Shown here piece after piece: positions 46,618-54,740 of a DNA stretch of 64,000 nucleotides. The stretch spans positions 1-64,000 of the forward strand of contig NZ_LGCN01000210.1 of the NCBI RefSeq assembly GCF_001279005.1, in the 5' to 3' direction. Each line of letters starts with the position of its first letter. The first letter of the stretch is position 1. The notes beneath the pieces are model-generated. The model did no database searches. It was not told where the DNA came from and saw only the letters and a program-made list of their open reading frames with translations. The stretch comes from Streptomyces caelestis. GTDB lineage: Bacteria; Actinomycetota; Actinomycetes; Streptomycetales; Streptomycetaceae. The translations under genes and the position numbers were made by a program.

Positions 46618-47055
46618 GTGAACCAATACATTCCCCCCGCTCTCCCCACTCTCCTCGCCCCGCGCAGCGACCGATACGCGATGCGGCTCACCGTCGGTGA
46701 GCACTCGGCGGGGCACGTCCGGCGCATCGTGCGGCCGTTCCTGCGCGAGTGGGAGATGACCGGTCTGTCCGACTCCGTGGAACTCGGCGTGACGGAGCTG
46801 CTCGCCAACGTCGTACGGCACGTTCCGGACCGGCACTGCGCCCTGCTGCTGCTGCGGCTACCGGGCGGGGTACGGGTGGAAGTGGCCGACGGGAGTGACG
46901 AACTCCCGCGCGTGCCGGTCGAGTCGTCGCTGGATGCGGAGAACGGACGAGGGCTCGTGCTGCTGGCTGCGGTGACCGACAAGTGGGGCGTCGATCCCGA
47001 GCCCTGCGGCGGGAAGACCGTGTGGTTCGAGTGTGCGGTGGAGGCTCGTGCGTGA
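46618..47055 (+). CDS. ATP-binding protein (anti-sigma-factor-like HATPase_c_2)
   Basis: 145 residues with a lone GHKL ATPase fold of the RsbW/SpoIIAB type. N-box VTELLANVVRHV, G1-like EVADGSDELP, and G2 region DAENGRGLVLLAAV. The catalytic histidine region of kinases is absent, so it is a switch protein rather than a sensor kinase. Divergent from the WhiJ-like regulator (about 90 bp between starts), the usual arrangement of this triad. May bind a partner such as an anti-sigma antagonist; none is encoded nearby. Confidence 0.9.
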   Translation: MNQYIPPALPTLLAPRSDRYAMRLTVGEHSAGHVRRIVRPFLREWEMTGLSDSVELGVTELLANVVRHVPDRHCALLLLRLPGGVRVEVADGSDELPRVPVESSLDAENGRGLVLLAAVTDKWGVDPEPCGGKTVWFECAVEARA

Positions 47056-47190
47056 GGTGGCCGTCGGGCCACCTCATCGCAACGCTCAGGGCACCCCGTA
47101 AGCCCCGGTCGCGCAGCGACGACGGCAACTGTCCGAGCCGCCACGGCGGATTCACCCGGCTCACCGTGTCCGCGCCCGGCGGGTACCGGC

Positions 47191-49233
47191 TCAGCTCGGA
47201 GTACGGCCCTTCACCGGCGTCGACGGCTCACTGTCGATCTCGGCGGCGGCCACGGCCGTACGGGCGCGCGGGCCCTGGAGCAGGTACGTCAGGCCGAAGC
47301 CGGCGCCGACGACGAGTGCGCCGCCGGCCGCGTCCAGGACCCAGTGGTTGCCGGTGGCGACGATCGTGGCGGCCGTGCACAGGGGGTGCAGCAGGCCCAG
47401 CGCCTTCATCCACGCCTTCGGCGCGATGACCGCGATCACCAGCCCGCACCACAGGGACCAGCCGAAGTGCAGCGACGGCATCGCCGCGTACTGGTTGGTG
47501 AGGTGGGTGAGCGTGCCGTAGTCGGGCCGGGAGAAGTCCTGCACGCCGTGGACCGTGTCGATGATGCCGAGGCCCGGCATGAGGCGGGGCGGGGCGAGCG
47601 GGTAGAGCCAGAAGCCGACCAGGGCGAGGAGGGTGGTGAGGCCGAGGGCCGAGCGGGCCCAGCGGTAGTCGACGGGACGGCGCCAGTACAGCAGGCCCAG
47701 CACGGTCAGCGGGACGGCGAAGTGGAACGACAGGTAGTAGAAGTCGAAGGACTCCCGCAGCCAGCCGATCCTCGCCACGCCGTGGTTGACGGCGCGCTCG
47801 ACGTCCAGGTGGAGCAGGCGTTCGAGGTCGAGGATCCGCTGCCCGTGTTCCTCGGCGCGGACGCGGCCCGCCGCGTTGCTGCCGCCGGTCGCGGCGAGGC
47901 GGACCTGGGTGTACGCGGCGTAGGTGACGCGGATCAGCAGGAGCTCGAGCAGGAGGTTCGGGCGGATGAGCACCCGGCGCGGCCACGGCGGCAGCGGGAC
48001 GGACGCGAAGCGGGCCGGGACGGGCGGGGCGTACCGGGTCGGGATCGGCGTGCGGAAGTACGGCGAGCTGCGGGGGAGGAAGGGGAGCGCGGTGGCGGCG
48101 GCCAGGGCGGCCAGGAGGACGACGTTGTCGCGCAGCGGGTACAGGAACGCCACGTTCGGCAGCGTCGTCGTCGCCGGCAGCGTCATCACCAGGACGGCGG
48201 CGACGGGCCACACCGGGCGGTCGCGGGCGTGTCCGCCCACCCGGCCGACGGCGGCGAGCAGCACCCACAGCAGCTGGTGCCGCCCTGCGGCGGGGGAGAC
48301 GGCGATGGCGGCGCAGCCGGTGACGGCGACCGCGAGCAGGAGCTGGCCGTCGTGGGCGTAGCGGACGGCGCGGCGCAGGGCGAGGGTCACGACCGCGGCG
48401 CCGAGCAGCAGGAAGAGGCCGGTCTCCGGCGGGCCCTCGAGACCGAGGCGCAGCAGGGCGCCGTGCAGGGAGTGGTCGGCGAGGGCGTCGGCGGGGCCGC
48501 TGCCCGCCAGGTGGTGCACCCAGTGGGTGCGGGAGTCGTGCGGCGTCGCGGCCCGGGCGAGCGCGGTGGCCGCGGCGAAGGTGACGCCCGTGGCGGCGGC
48601 GGTCCGGCGGCGGCCGGCGCCCCACAGCAGCGGCACGAAGAGGAGGAGGGTGGGCTGGAGGGCGGCGGCGACGCCGATCAGTACGCCGCCGACGCGCCGC
48701 CCGCGGACGACGAAGCAGCCCAGCAGGACGAGCAGGACCGGGACGAGGCCGGTCCGGCCGGGCCGGAGGGCGTCGCGCACCGGCAGGGACAGCAGGAGCA
48801 GGCTGACGGCGACGGGCCCGGCGAGGACCGCGGTGCGGCGGCCGACCGGCCGGGGCAGGGCGCGGGCGGCGACCAGTCCGAGGGCGACGACCAGCAGCAG
48901 GGTGCCGAGGATCCAGCCCCAGCCGAGGGTCTGTTCGGCGGGGCGGGTGAAGGGTCCGAGGACGAGCCCGCCGAAGGGGGTGCCGGTGTACTCGCCGAAG
49001 TCGCGGAGGGAGCCACTGCCGTACAGCACTCCCGCGGGGCCCACCCAGGTCTCCGGATCGGTCAGCCGTTCCCCGGGTGAAGCGGTGAGGACGGCGGTGA
49101 CCTGTCGTACGGCGAGGACGGCGGCGAGCGTCCAGAGCCCGAGGCGCGCCACGCGCAGCCGCGCCCGGGGGCCGTCGGCGGCCACCGCCCCACAGGCCTC
49201 CGTCGGCCGTCCGCCGCGGTCCGCGTTCCTCAC
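47191..49233 (-). CDS. Bifunctional glycosyltransferase 87 / PAP2-superfamily phosphatase
   Basis: 680-residue polytopic membrane protein with two halves. Residues about 25-400 carry nine or ten hydrophobic helices of a GT87 polyprenyl-phosphate-mannose alpha-mannosyltransferase-like domain. After a linker of about 60 residues (with EEHGQRILDLERLLHLDVER), residues about 490-655 form a PAP2/Aur1-like phosphatase domain: the MPSLHFGWSLW motif and TGNHWVLDAAGG carry the phosphatase His residues. The fusion suggests coupled transfer and dephosphorylation of a lipid-linked intermediate at the outer membrane face; the substrate is unknown. GTG 49233 starts a polar N-terminus. Single gene. Confidence 0.9.
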   Translation of the reverse strand: MRNADRGGRPTEACGAVAADGPRARLRVARLGLWTLAAVLAVRQVTAVLTASPGERLTDPETWVGPAGVLYGSGSLRDFGEYTGTPFGGLVLGPFTRPAEQTLGWGWILGTLLLVVALGLVAARALPRPVGRRTAVLAGPVAVSLLLLSLPVRDALRPGRTGLVPVLLVLLGCFVVRGRRVGGVLIGVAAALQPTLLLFVPLLWGAGRRRTAAATGVTFAAATALARAATPHDSRTHWVHHLAGSGPADALADHSLHGALLRLGLEGPPETGLFLLLGAAVVTLALRRAVRYAHDGQLLLAVAVTGCAAIAVSPAAGRHQLLWVLLAAVGRVGGHARDRPVWPVAAVLVMTLPATTTLPNVAFLYPLRDNVVLLAALAAATALPFLPRSSPYFRTPIPTRYAPPVPARFASVPLPPWPRRVLIRPNLLLELLLIRVTYAAYTQVRLAATGGSNAAGRVRAEEHGQRILDLERLLHLDVERAVNHGVARIGWLRESFDFYYLSFHFAVPLTVLGLLYWRRPVDYRWARSALGLTTLLALVGFWLYPLAPPRLMPGLGIIDTVHGVQDFSRPDYGTLTHLTNQYAAMPSLHFGWSLWCGLVIAVIAPKAWMKALGLLHPLCTAATIVATGNHWVLDAAGGALVVGAGFGLTYLLQGPRARTAVAAAEIDSEPSTPVKGRTPS

Positions 49234-49622
49234 CCTCGTCGGCCTCCTGCCCCGCTCACCTCACGCCGTGTAACAGCATGATCCCTCTCGGTGAGCATCA
49301 TGAGGCCCGCGCCCCTCCGGGCGGAGCACGAGCGACTCCCGCCCCACCCGACGGCCCTACGGCTTTTGCCCGAATGGCGAGGGAAAGAGCGGATCCCCGT
49401 TACCCGCAAGGGAGGCGAGAAGGGTCACACCGGACAGTCGGCCGAAGCCCTCCGAGACAGTGCCGCGTGCCTGTACACCCGCCATTTAGATGCACTGCGC
49501 ACCTAAATCCGTACCGCCCGTAACGGCACCAACGGCGCCTATCGTCGTTTTCTTCGGCCCGCCCGACAGCGCCGCCGCGCGGACCCGTCCCTGTTCCCGT
49601 CGAAAGGTAGGCGAGCGAAGTC
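49234..49622. promoter_or_regulatory. Intergenic region with palindrome 49484-49508
   Basis: 389-bp divergent region between the GT87-PAP2 gene and the ProP-like transporter. It contains a 25-bp imperfect palindrome, ATTTAGATGC and GCACCTAAAT around ACTGC, conspicuously AT-rich for this chromosome and about 115 bp before the transporter start. It is a candidate operator for the transporter; the remaining sequence shows no gene or RNA. Confidence 0.45.
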
Positions 49623-51038
49623 TTGGCCACCGCCACGGTCACCGCTCCCCCGTCCACGCGGAAGGTCTCGTCGAAGTCCGGCGCCGCACCCGCCTCCGCC
49701 CCCACCGTCACCGACCCCGCGCTCGTCCGGCGCGCCGTGAAGGCGGCGGCGCTCGGCAACGCGATGGAATGGTTCGACTTCGGTGTCTACAGCTACATCG
49801 CGGTCACGCTGGGCAAGGTCTTCTTCCCCTCGGGCAACCCCACCGCCCAGTTGCTGTCCACGTTCGGCGCCTTCGCCGCGGCCTTCCTGGTCCGCCCGCT
49901 CGGCGGCATGGTCTTCGGCCCGCTCGGCGACCGCGTGGGGCGGCAGAAGGTCCTCGCCCTCACGATGATCATGATGGCGGCGGGCACCTTCGCCATCGGC
50001 CTCATCCCGTCCTACGCCGCGATCGGCGTGGGCGCCCCGATCCTGCTGCTGGCGGCCCGTCTGGTGCAGGGCTTCTCCACCGGCGGCGAGTACGCCGGCG
50101 CGTCCACCTTCATCGCCGAGTACGCCCCCGACAAGCGGCGCGGCTTCCTCGGCAGCTGGCTGGAGTTCGGCACCCTCGCCGGATACATCGGCGGCGCGGG
50201 CCTGGTCACCCTGATGACCGCGCTGCTGTCGTCGGAGGACCTGCTGTCCTGGGGCTGGCGCGTCCCGTTCCTGATCGCGGGCCCGATGGGCATCATCGGC
50301 CTCTACCTGCGGATGCGCCTGGAGGAGACCCCGGCGTTCGCGGCGGAGGTCGCCAAGGCCGAGAACGAGCGGCCGAAGGTGCCGCTGCGGGAGATGGTCA
50401 CCGGCCAGTGGCGCGCGCTGCTGCTCTGCGTGGGCCTGGTGCTGGTCTTCAACGTCACCGACTACATGCTGCTGTCGTACATGCCGAGCTACCTCACCAG
50501 CGAGCTGGGCTACGACGCCACGCACGGCCTGGTCGTCGTGCTCGGCGTGATGGTGCTGATGATGATCGTCCAGCCGTTCGCCGGCGCGCTGACCGACCGG
50601 GTCGGCCGCCGTCCGGTGATCGCGGCCGGCTGCGCCGGGTTCCTGGTGCTGTCGGTGCCCGCGCTGCTGCTGATCCGCGACGGCGGTCTGCTCGCGGTCG
50701 CCGCCGGCCTGGGCGCGCTCGGGCTGCTCCTCGTCTGCTTCACCGCCGCCATGCCGTCCGCGCTGCCCGCGCTGTTCCCGACCCGGGTGCGCTACGGCTC
50801 GCTGTCGATCGGCTTCAACGTCTCGGTGTCCCTGTTCGGCGGCACCACCCCGCTGGTGGTGACGGCCCTGATCGGTGCGACCGGCAACATGATGATGCCC
50901 GCCTACTACATGATGGCGGCGGCCGTGATCGGCGGTTTCGCGGTGTGGCGCATGGCCGAGTCGGCGGGCCGCCCGCTGCCGGGTTCGGCGCCGTCGCTGG
51001 AGGCCGGGACGGACGGGACACACCGGGAGAACGCCTGA
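49623..51038 (+). CDS. MFS transporter, MHS family (ProP-like proline/betaine symporter)
   Basis: 471 residues, 12 predicted helices. Metabolite:H+ symporter features: GNAMEWFDFGVYSYIAVTLG in helix 1, GDRVGRQKVLALTM as the loop 2-3 motif, LVQGFSTGGEYAGASTFIAE in helix 4, WGWRVPFLIAGPMGI. These are hallmarks of ProP and its relatives, which import proline, glycine betaine or organic acids with protons. Start TTG 49623 is preceded by GGCGAGCG and GAAAGG; it gives a polar 45-residue N-terminus. No C-terminal coiled coil as in E. coli ProP, so osmotic sensing of that type is unlikely. Confidence 0.92.
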   Translation: MATATVTAPPSTRKVSSKSGAAPASAPTVTDPALVRRAVKAAALGNAMEWFDFGVYSYIAVTLGKVFFPSGNPTAQLLSTFGAFAAAFLVRPLGGMVFGPLGDRVGRQKVLALTMIMMAAGTFAIGLIPSYAAIGVGAPILLLAARLVQGFSTGGEYAGASTFIAEYAPDKRRGFLGSWLEFGTLAGYIGGAGLVTLMTALLSSEDLLSWGWRVPFLIAGPMGIIGLYLRMRLEETPAFAAEVAKAENERPKVPLREMVTGQWRALLLCVGLVLVFNVTDYMLLSYMPSYLTSELGYDATHGLVVVLGVMVLMMIVQPFAGALTDRVGRRPVIAAGCAGFLVLSVPALLLIRDGGLLAVAAGLGALGLLLVCFTAAMPSALPALFPTRVRYGSLSIGFNVSVSLFGGTTPLVVTALIGATGNMMMPAYYMMAAAVIGGFAVWRMAESAGRPLPGSAPSLEAGTDGTHRENA

Positions 51039-51116
51039 CGGGGACGGGGGCACGGCGTATCTTCTTCAGCGGCGCCAGGGAGACTGGCTGACCCCTCGTA
51101 CGGAAGGGACAGGCAC

Positions 51117-51794
51117 ATGGCCGAGTCGCAGCTCTGGCACGAGGTGGACGACTACCTCACCGGCCGCCTCCTGTCCGACGTCCCCGACGACTCCCTGGCC
51201 GCCGCCCTGCGCGACAGCGACGCCGCCGGCCTCCCGCCGATCGCCGTCTCGCCCCTGCAGGGCAAGCTGCTCCAGCTCCTCGCCCAGGTGCAGGGCGCCA
51301 GGCACATCCTGGAGATCGGCACGCTCGGCGGCTACAGCACCATCTGGCTGGGCCGCGCCCTCCCCGCCGACGGGCGGCTGATCTCCCTGGAGCACGACCC
51401 CGGGCACGCCGAGGTCGCCGTCCGCAACATCGCCCGCGCGGGCCTCGACCGGCAGGTCGAGGTGCGGGTGGGCGCGGCGCTGGACTCGCTGCCCGAGCTG
51501 GCCGACGAGAACCCGCCCCCGTTCGACCTGGTCTTCATCGACGCCGACAAGGCGAACAACCCGCGTTACGTGGAGTGGGCGCTCAGGCTGACCAGCACGG
51601 GCAGCCTGATCGTCCTCGACAACGTGGTGCGCGGCGGCCGGGTGGCCGATCCGGACAACACCGACCCCGACGTGCTGGGCACCCGCGCCGCCCTCGACCT
51701 GATCGGCAGCCACCCCCGGCTGAGCGGCACGGCGCTCCAGACGGTCGGCGCCAAGGACTACGACGGCTTCGCGCTGGCCCGGGTGCTGGCCTGA
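51117..51794 (+). CDS. O-methyltransferase (CCoAOMT/COMT-like)
   Basis: 225 residues, Methyltransf_3 family, using S-adenosylmethionine and a divalent metal to methylate a catechol-like hydroxyl. Motif I ILEIGTLGGYSTIWLGRAL, ISLEHDPGHAEVA, the metal-binding aspartates in LVFIDADKANNPRYVEWAL, and the metal-binding segment VLDNVVRGGRVADP. ATG 51117 follows GAAGGGA. Lies behind the ProP-like gene on the same strand (78-bp gap). The substrate is unknown; homologues act in secondary metabolism or detoxification. Confidence 0.93.
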   Translation: MAESQLWHEVDDYLTGRLLSDVPDDSLAAALRDSDAAGLPPIAVSPLQGKLLQLLAQVQGARHILEIGTLGGYSTIWLGRALPADGRLISLEHDPGHAEVAVRNIARAGLDRQVEVRVGAALDSLPELADENPPPFDLVFIDADKANNPRYVEWALRLTSTGSLIVLDNVVRGGRVADPDNTDPDVLGTRAALDLIGSHPRLSGTALQTVGAKDYDGFALARVLA

Positions 51795-51805
51795 CGCCGC
51801 GGGGC

Positions 51806-52198
51806 TCAGACCTCGTGGTAGAAGCCCACGTTGACGCTGCGCGGGGCGGCGCGGTCCTGGATGACGACCTCGCCGCTGCCGCCCCGGGGCAGTCCCACGG
51901 TGCCGCCGTAGGCGACCGGCTGGGCGTACTCGCCGACGGCCAGCCGCACCTCGGAGGACGGCTCGGGCAGGGAGCCGCGCAGCCAGGTCAGCTGCCAGGA
52001 GCCGTCCTGCGCGCACTGGAACTCCAGGTGGACCCGCGAGACGAACAGCCAGTCGTCCGGCGTCGAGAGCCGGCACAGGGACGCGTCCCGGCCCACCCGC
52101 AGCACGGCGCCCGGCTCGCTGGGCGCGTCGGCCATGAGCATGCCGGCCGTGGCGCCCGCTTCCGCCGCGGACACCGCGGCCATCGTGAGTTCGAGCAC
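51806..52198 (-). CDS. FHA-like small protein
   Basis: 130 residues resembling a forkhead-associated phosphothreonine-binding fold: VLRVGRDASLCRL (the GR of strand 3), a WLFVSRVHLEFQCA segment equivalent to the SxxH motif, and VGLPRGGSGEVVIQD near the end. The usual N-G pair of strand 8 is not clear, so the assignment is tentative. It may act in Ser/Thr kinase signalling. GTG 52198. Convergent with the methyltransferase gene (11-bp gap) and divergent from the DUF1992 gene. Confidence 0.7.
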   Translation of the reverse strand: MLELTMAAVSAAEAGATAGMLMADAPSEPGAVLRVGRDASLCRLSTPDDWLFVSRVHLEFQCAQDGSWQLTWLRGSLPEPSSEVRLAVGEYAQPVAYGGTVGLPRGGSGEVVIQDRAAPRSVNVGFYHEV

Positions 52199-52299
52199 GA
52201 GGGCTCCTCCTGAGACGTCCTGGCGGACCGGAGAGGCCCGGCCCGGCTGCCGCCGAATGATAAAACGCCCGGCTCCACGGCGTCCGGCACAATGGCCTC

Positions 52300-52731
52300 A
52301 TGACCGAGCGAAAGCCACCCGGCGTCGACTTCGAGTCCTGGGTCGACAAGCAGATCCGTGATGCCGAGTCCCGCGGCGAGTTCGAGCAGCTGGCGGGGGC
52401 GGGCAAGCCGCTCCCCCGTGAGGTCGAGACCACCTACGACGAACTGTGGTGGGTCAAGCGGAAGATGGCCCGCGAGGGCTTCTCGGTGCTGCCGCCGACG
52501 CTGGCCCTGCGCAAGGAGGCCGAGGACGCCCTGGAGGCGGCCCTCGCGGCGCCCTCGGAGCGGATCGTGCGGAAGATCCTCACGGAGATCAACGCGAAGA
52601 TCAGCGACATGATGTTCAAGCCGCCGCCCGGCCCCCCGCTGGGCAAGAAGCCGTACGACGTCGAGGACGTCGTACGGCTGTGGCGGGAGCGCCGGGCGGC
52701 GGCGGGCGGGTCGGACGGCTCAGGCGTGTAG
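52300..52731 (+). CDS. DUF1992 (DnaJ-homologue-associated) protein
   Basis: 143 residues covering the DUF1992 domain: SWVDKQIRDAESRGEFEQLA, GAGKPLP, DELWWVKRKMAREGFSVLPP, and REINxKI-like LTEINAKISDMMFKPP. This family is related to the C-terminal region of DnaJ homologue subfamily C member 28; its biochemical role is unknown. ATG 52300. Convergent with, and overlapping by 12 bp, the repeat-containing gene that follows. Confidence 0.92.
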   Translation: MTERKPPGVDFESWVDKQIRDAESRGEFEQLAGAGKPLPREVETTYDELWWVKRKMAREGFSVLPPTLALRKEAEDALEAALAAPSERIVRKILTEINAKISDMMFKPPPGPPLGKKPYDVEDVVRLWRERRAAAGGSDGSGV

Positions 52732-53439
52732 CAGCCGTTCCGCCAGCTCGCGGTAGTCCCGCAGGGCGAGCCGCAGTTGCTCGGTGTCGGTGGCCGACGT
52801 GGTCTTGCCCTCGTCGGTCCCGTTGTCCTGCCAGGACCGCCGCAGGGTGCGGCGCCGCTCGGTCACCGCCTCCGTGAAGCGCTCGGTGAGCTCCTGCAGC
52901 GCGCGGTCGGCCTCCTGCACGGCGTCCCGCGGCGCGTCGACGAACCCGGCCACGGCGTGCTGCAACTGCGCCGTGAGCTTGTCGGTGTCGTCGAGCCGGA
53001 GGAGGCGGGCGCCGGAGGACCGGTCACCGTCGTGATGCGTACCGGTGCCGAAGGGGGCCCGGTCACCCTCATGATGAGAACCGGTGCCGGCGGAGACCCG
53101 GTCGCCGTCGTGATGCGTACCGGTGCCGAAGGGGGCCCGGTCACCCTCATGATGAGAGCCGGTGCCGGCGGAGACCCGGTCGCCGTCGTGATGCGTACCG
53201 GTGCCGAAGGGGGCCCGGTCACCCTCGTGGTGTGTGCCGGCGGGGGCGGTGGCGACGGGCCGCGGGTGCGCGGCGGCCGACGGGCTCTCGCCGTCGGGGG
53301 CCGGGGTGATGCGGCCGGCCTCCTCACGGGTGCCGGAGCCGCGGGCGCCCGGGTCCGGGGCGTCGCTCCGGACGCCGGGAGTGGTGCGGTGCCCCTCGAC
53401 GGGCGGGACGTCGCCGGGACGTCGGGTCGCGTCGGTCAT
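52720..53439 (-). CDS. Repeat-containing polar protein with FVDAPRDAV domain
   Basis: 239 residues. The first half (1-135) is disordered and contains a 26-residue unit (HHEGDRAPFGTGTHHDGDRV-type, then SAGTGS) repeated almost three times, rich in His, Asp and Gly. The second half (about 140-239) is helical with AVAGFVDAPRDAVQEADRAL and RFTEAVTERRRTLRRSW. The same FVDAPRDAVxEAD phrase appears in the product of the gene immediately upstream, so the two share a domain of unknown function. Three bp separate the genes. No catalytic motif. The repeat number may vary between strains. Confidence 0.82.
   Translation of the reverse strand: MTDATRRPGDVPPVEGHRTTPGVRSDAPDPGARGSGTREEAGRITPAPDGESPSAAAHPRPVATAPAGTHHEGDRAPFGTGTHHDGDRVSAGTGSHHEGDRAPFGTGTHHDGDRVSAGTGSHHEGDRAPFGTGTHHDGDRSSGARLLRLDDTDKLTAQLQHAVAGFVDAPRDAVQEADRALQELTERFTEAVTERRRTLRRSWQDNGTDEGKTTSATDTEQLRLALRDYRELAERLLHA
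53018..53230 (-). repeat. 78-bp tandem repeat, about 2.7 copies
   Basis: The sequence ACCGGTGCCGAAGGGGG recurs exactly at 53041, 53119 and 53197, giving a 78-bp (26-codon) in-frame period within the gene at 52720-53439. Copies are nearly identical, so expansion is recent. It is a coding minisatellite, not a CRISPR array. Confidence 0.92.
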
Positions 53440-53442
53440 CGC

Positions 53443-54105
53443 TCAGCTCTCCTTCGTCTGGTGCCGGTGGAACAACGACGGCGTGTGGTGGCCGCGGCCG
53501 GCGGCCGGGGACGTACGGCCGGCTTCCGCACCGGTGTGGTGGCGTCCGGCCTCGTGCCGGGACGGCCCCACCAGTTCCTCGAACAGCGCGCGGGCCCCGA
53601 CGAGGGCCTCGCGCATCTCCTCGGTGCCCGCGCCGGCGTCGTGCGCGCCGGCCTGCGCCACCCGGTGCACGCGCCGGTAGCCCTCGACGTGGTGGGCGTG
53701 GTGCACGGACAGCGCGGCGAGCTGGTCCTCGTAGTGCCCGTCGGCGGGGAAGCCCCGCGCGGCGGCGAGTTCGGCGATCAGCCGGTCCGCCTCGGCGACC
53801 GCGTCCCGCGGCGCGTCGACGAACCGCTCCTGGACCGCCGTCCAGCGCGCCTCGTACCCCTCCCGCTCGGCGGGCTCCAACGACCGCACGCGCAGGTCGC
53901 CGTGGCGCTCCACGCGCTCGGCGAGCTCCCGCTCGGCGGCCTTGGTGTCCCCGTCGTGCCGGGCGACGGCACGGTCGTACTCGGGTCCGAAGCGCCGCTT
54001 CAGACCGGCGCCGTGCCGCGGGCCGCGGGCGCGCGACATCAGTACGGCCGCGACGACGGCGACCGCGACGATCACGATCAACGCAATGATCAGGCCAGTG
54101 GACAT
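53443..54105 (-). CDS. Membrane-anchored protein with FVDAPRDAV domain
   Basis: 220 residues. An N-terminal membrane anchor (STGLIIALIVIVAVAVVAAV, about residues 2-23) is followed by SRARG and a cytoplasmic helical domain: LKRRFGPEYDRAVARHDGD, then QERFVDAPRDAVAEADRLIA and GHYEDQLAALSVHHAHHVEG. The His-rich C-terminus (about 185-220) is probably disordered. Paralogous to the following gene's C-terminal domain, here with a membrane anchor. ATG 54105 follows GGAAGG. The two genes form an operon with a 3-bp gap. Function unknown. Confidence 0.85.
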   Translation of the reverse strand: MSTGLIIALIVIVAVAVVAAVLMSRARGPRHGAGLKRRFGPEYDRAVARHDGDTKAAERELAERVERHGDLRVRSLEPAEREGYEARWTAVQERFVDAPRDAVAEADRLIAELAAARGFPADGHYEDQLAALSVHHAHHVEGYRRVHRVAQAGAHDAGAGTEEMREALVGARALFEELVGPSRHEAGRHHTGAEAGRTSPAAGRGHHTPSLFHRHQTKES

Positions 54106-54211
54106 GGATGCCTTCCGGTTATCGGCCCAACCGGCACTCCTCGCGAGCCGGTTCGTCTTCCGGGTTGCCCGAAGGTTCGCGCACAAACAGTTCGGGACCG
54201 TCACGGTCCGC

Positions 54212-54740
54212 CATGGCCCGGCCGCTCGCACGGCGGGCACGGCCTGGACCGTGGCCCCGGAACCGTACGACTCCCCCGTCGCCGTCGCGCTGCGGCGGGC
54301 GTACCGCACGGAGGCCGGCGACCACCGGTACCCGTGGCACGAGGGGCGGCGGACCGATCCCGGGGAGCCGGAGCGGGAGATCGCCGCCGTGCCGGGGACC
54401 GGCCTCGCGCCGCCGGAGGGCCTGCCGCCGGTCGCGCGGTACGCGGGTGAGCCGGCCGGCGGCGCGGGCGTCCGGCTGCCGGCCGGCTCACCCGCCGAAC
54501 CGACCCTGGTGTTCCCGTACGAGGGCGTGCGCGGCAGGGGTGGTGCGGCGCTGCCGGGCGGGCCGCCGAGGACGCGGCCCGCGCCTCGGGCGCCGCCCGG
54601 ACGGTCCTGGACACCCGCGGGGCCTCGCCGGGACCCGGGTGCCGTACGCCCGGCCCGGCCACGCGGAGACCGGAGCGCGCGACGCCGGCCCGTACGCCGG
54701 GCACCGGTTCGCCGAGGGGCCGGGCCGAGGGGCGCGCGTC
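54212..54740 (+). pseudogene. Degraded GNAT acetyltransferase gene
   Basis: Plus-strand remnants of a Gcn5-related acetyltransferase: YDSPVAVALRRAYRTEAGD, LPPVARYAGEPAGGAGVRLP, and VFPYEGVRGRGGAALPGG (where the acetyl-CoA-binding RGxGxG loop should be) are in one frame. A late part like YARPGHAETGARDAGPYAGH is in a different frame. Several small indels have destroyed the reading frame, and the acetyl-CoA loop is damaged. It fills the gap between the membrane-anchored protein gene and the MFS gene. Confidence 0.6.

Noticed and set aside
47344..49080. 578-codon plus-strand frame opposite the GT87-PAP2 gene
   Set aside because: Composition is Gly/Glu/Arg shadow; the minus strand carries membrane helices and catalytic motifs.
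53018..53230. CRISPR array
   Set aside because: Direct repeats are contiguous, in frame and without unique spacers, so it is a coding tandem repeat; no cas genes are present.
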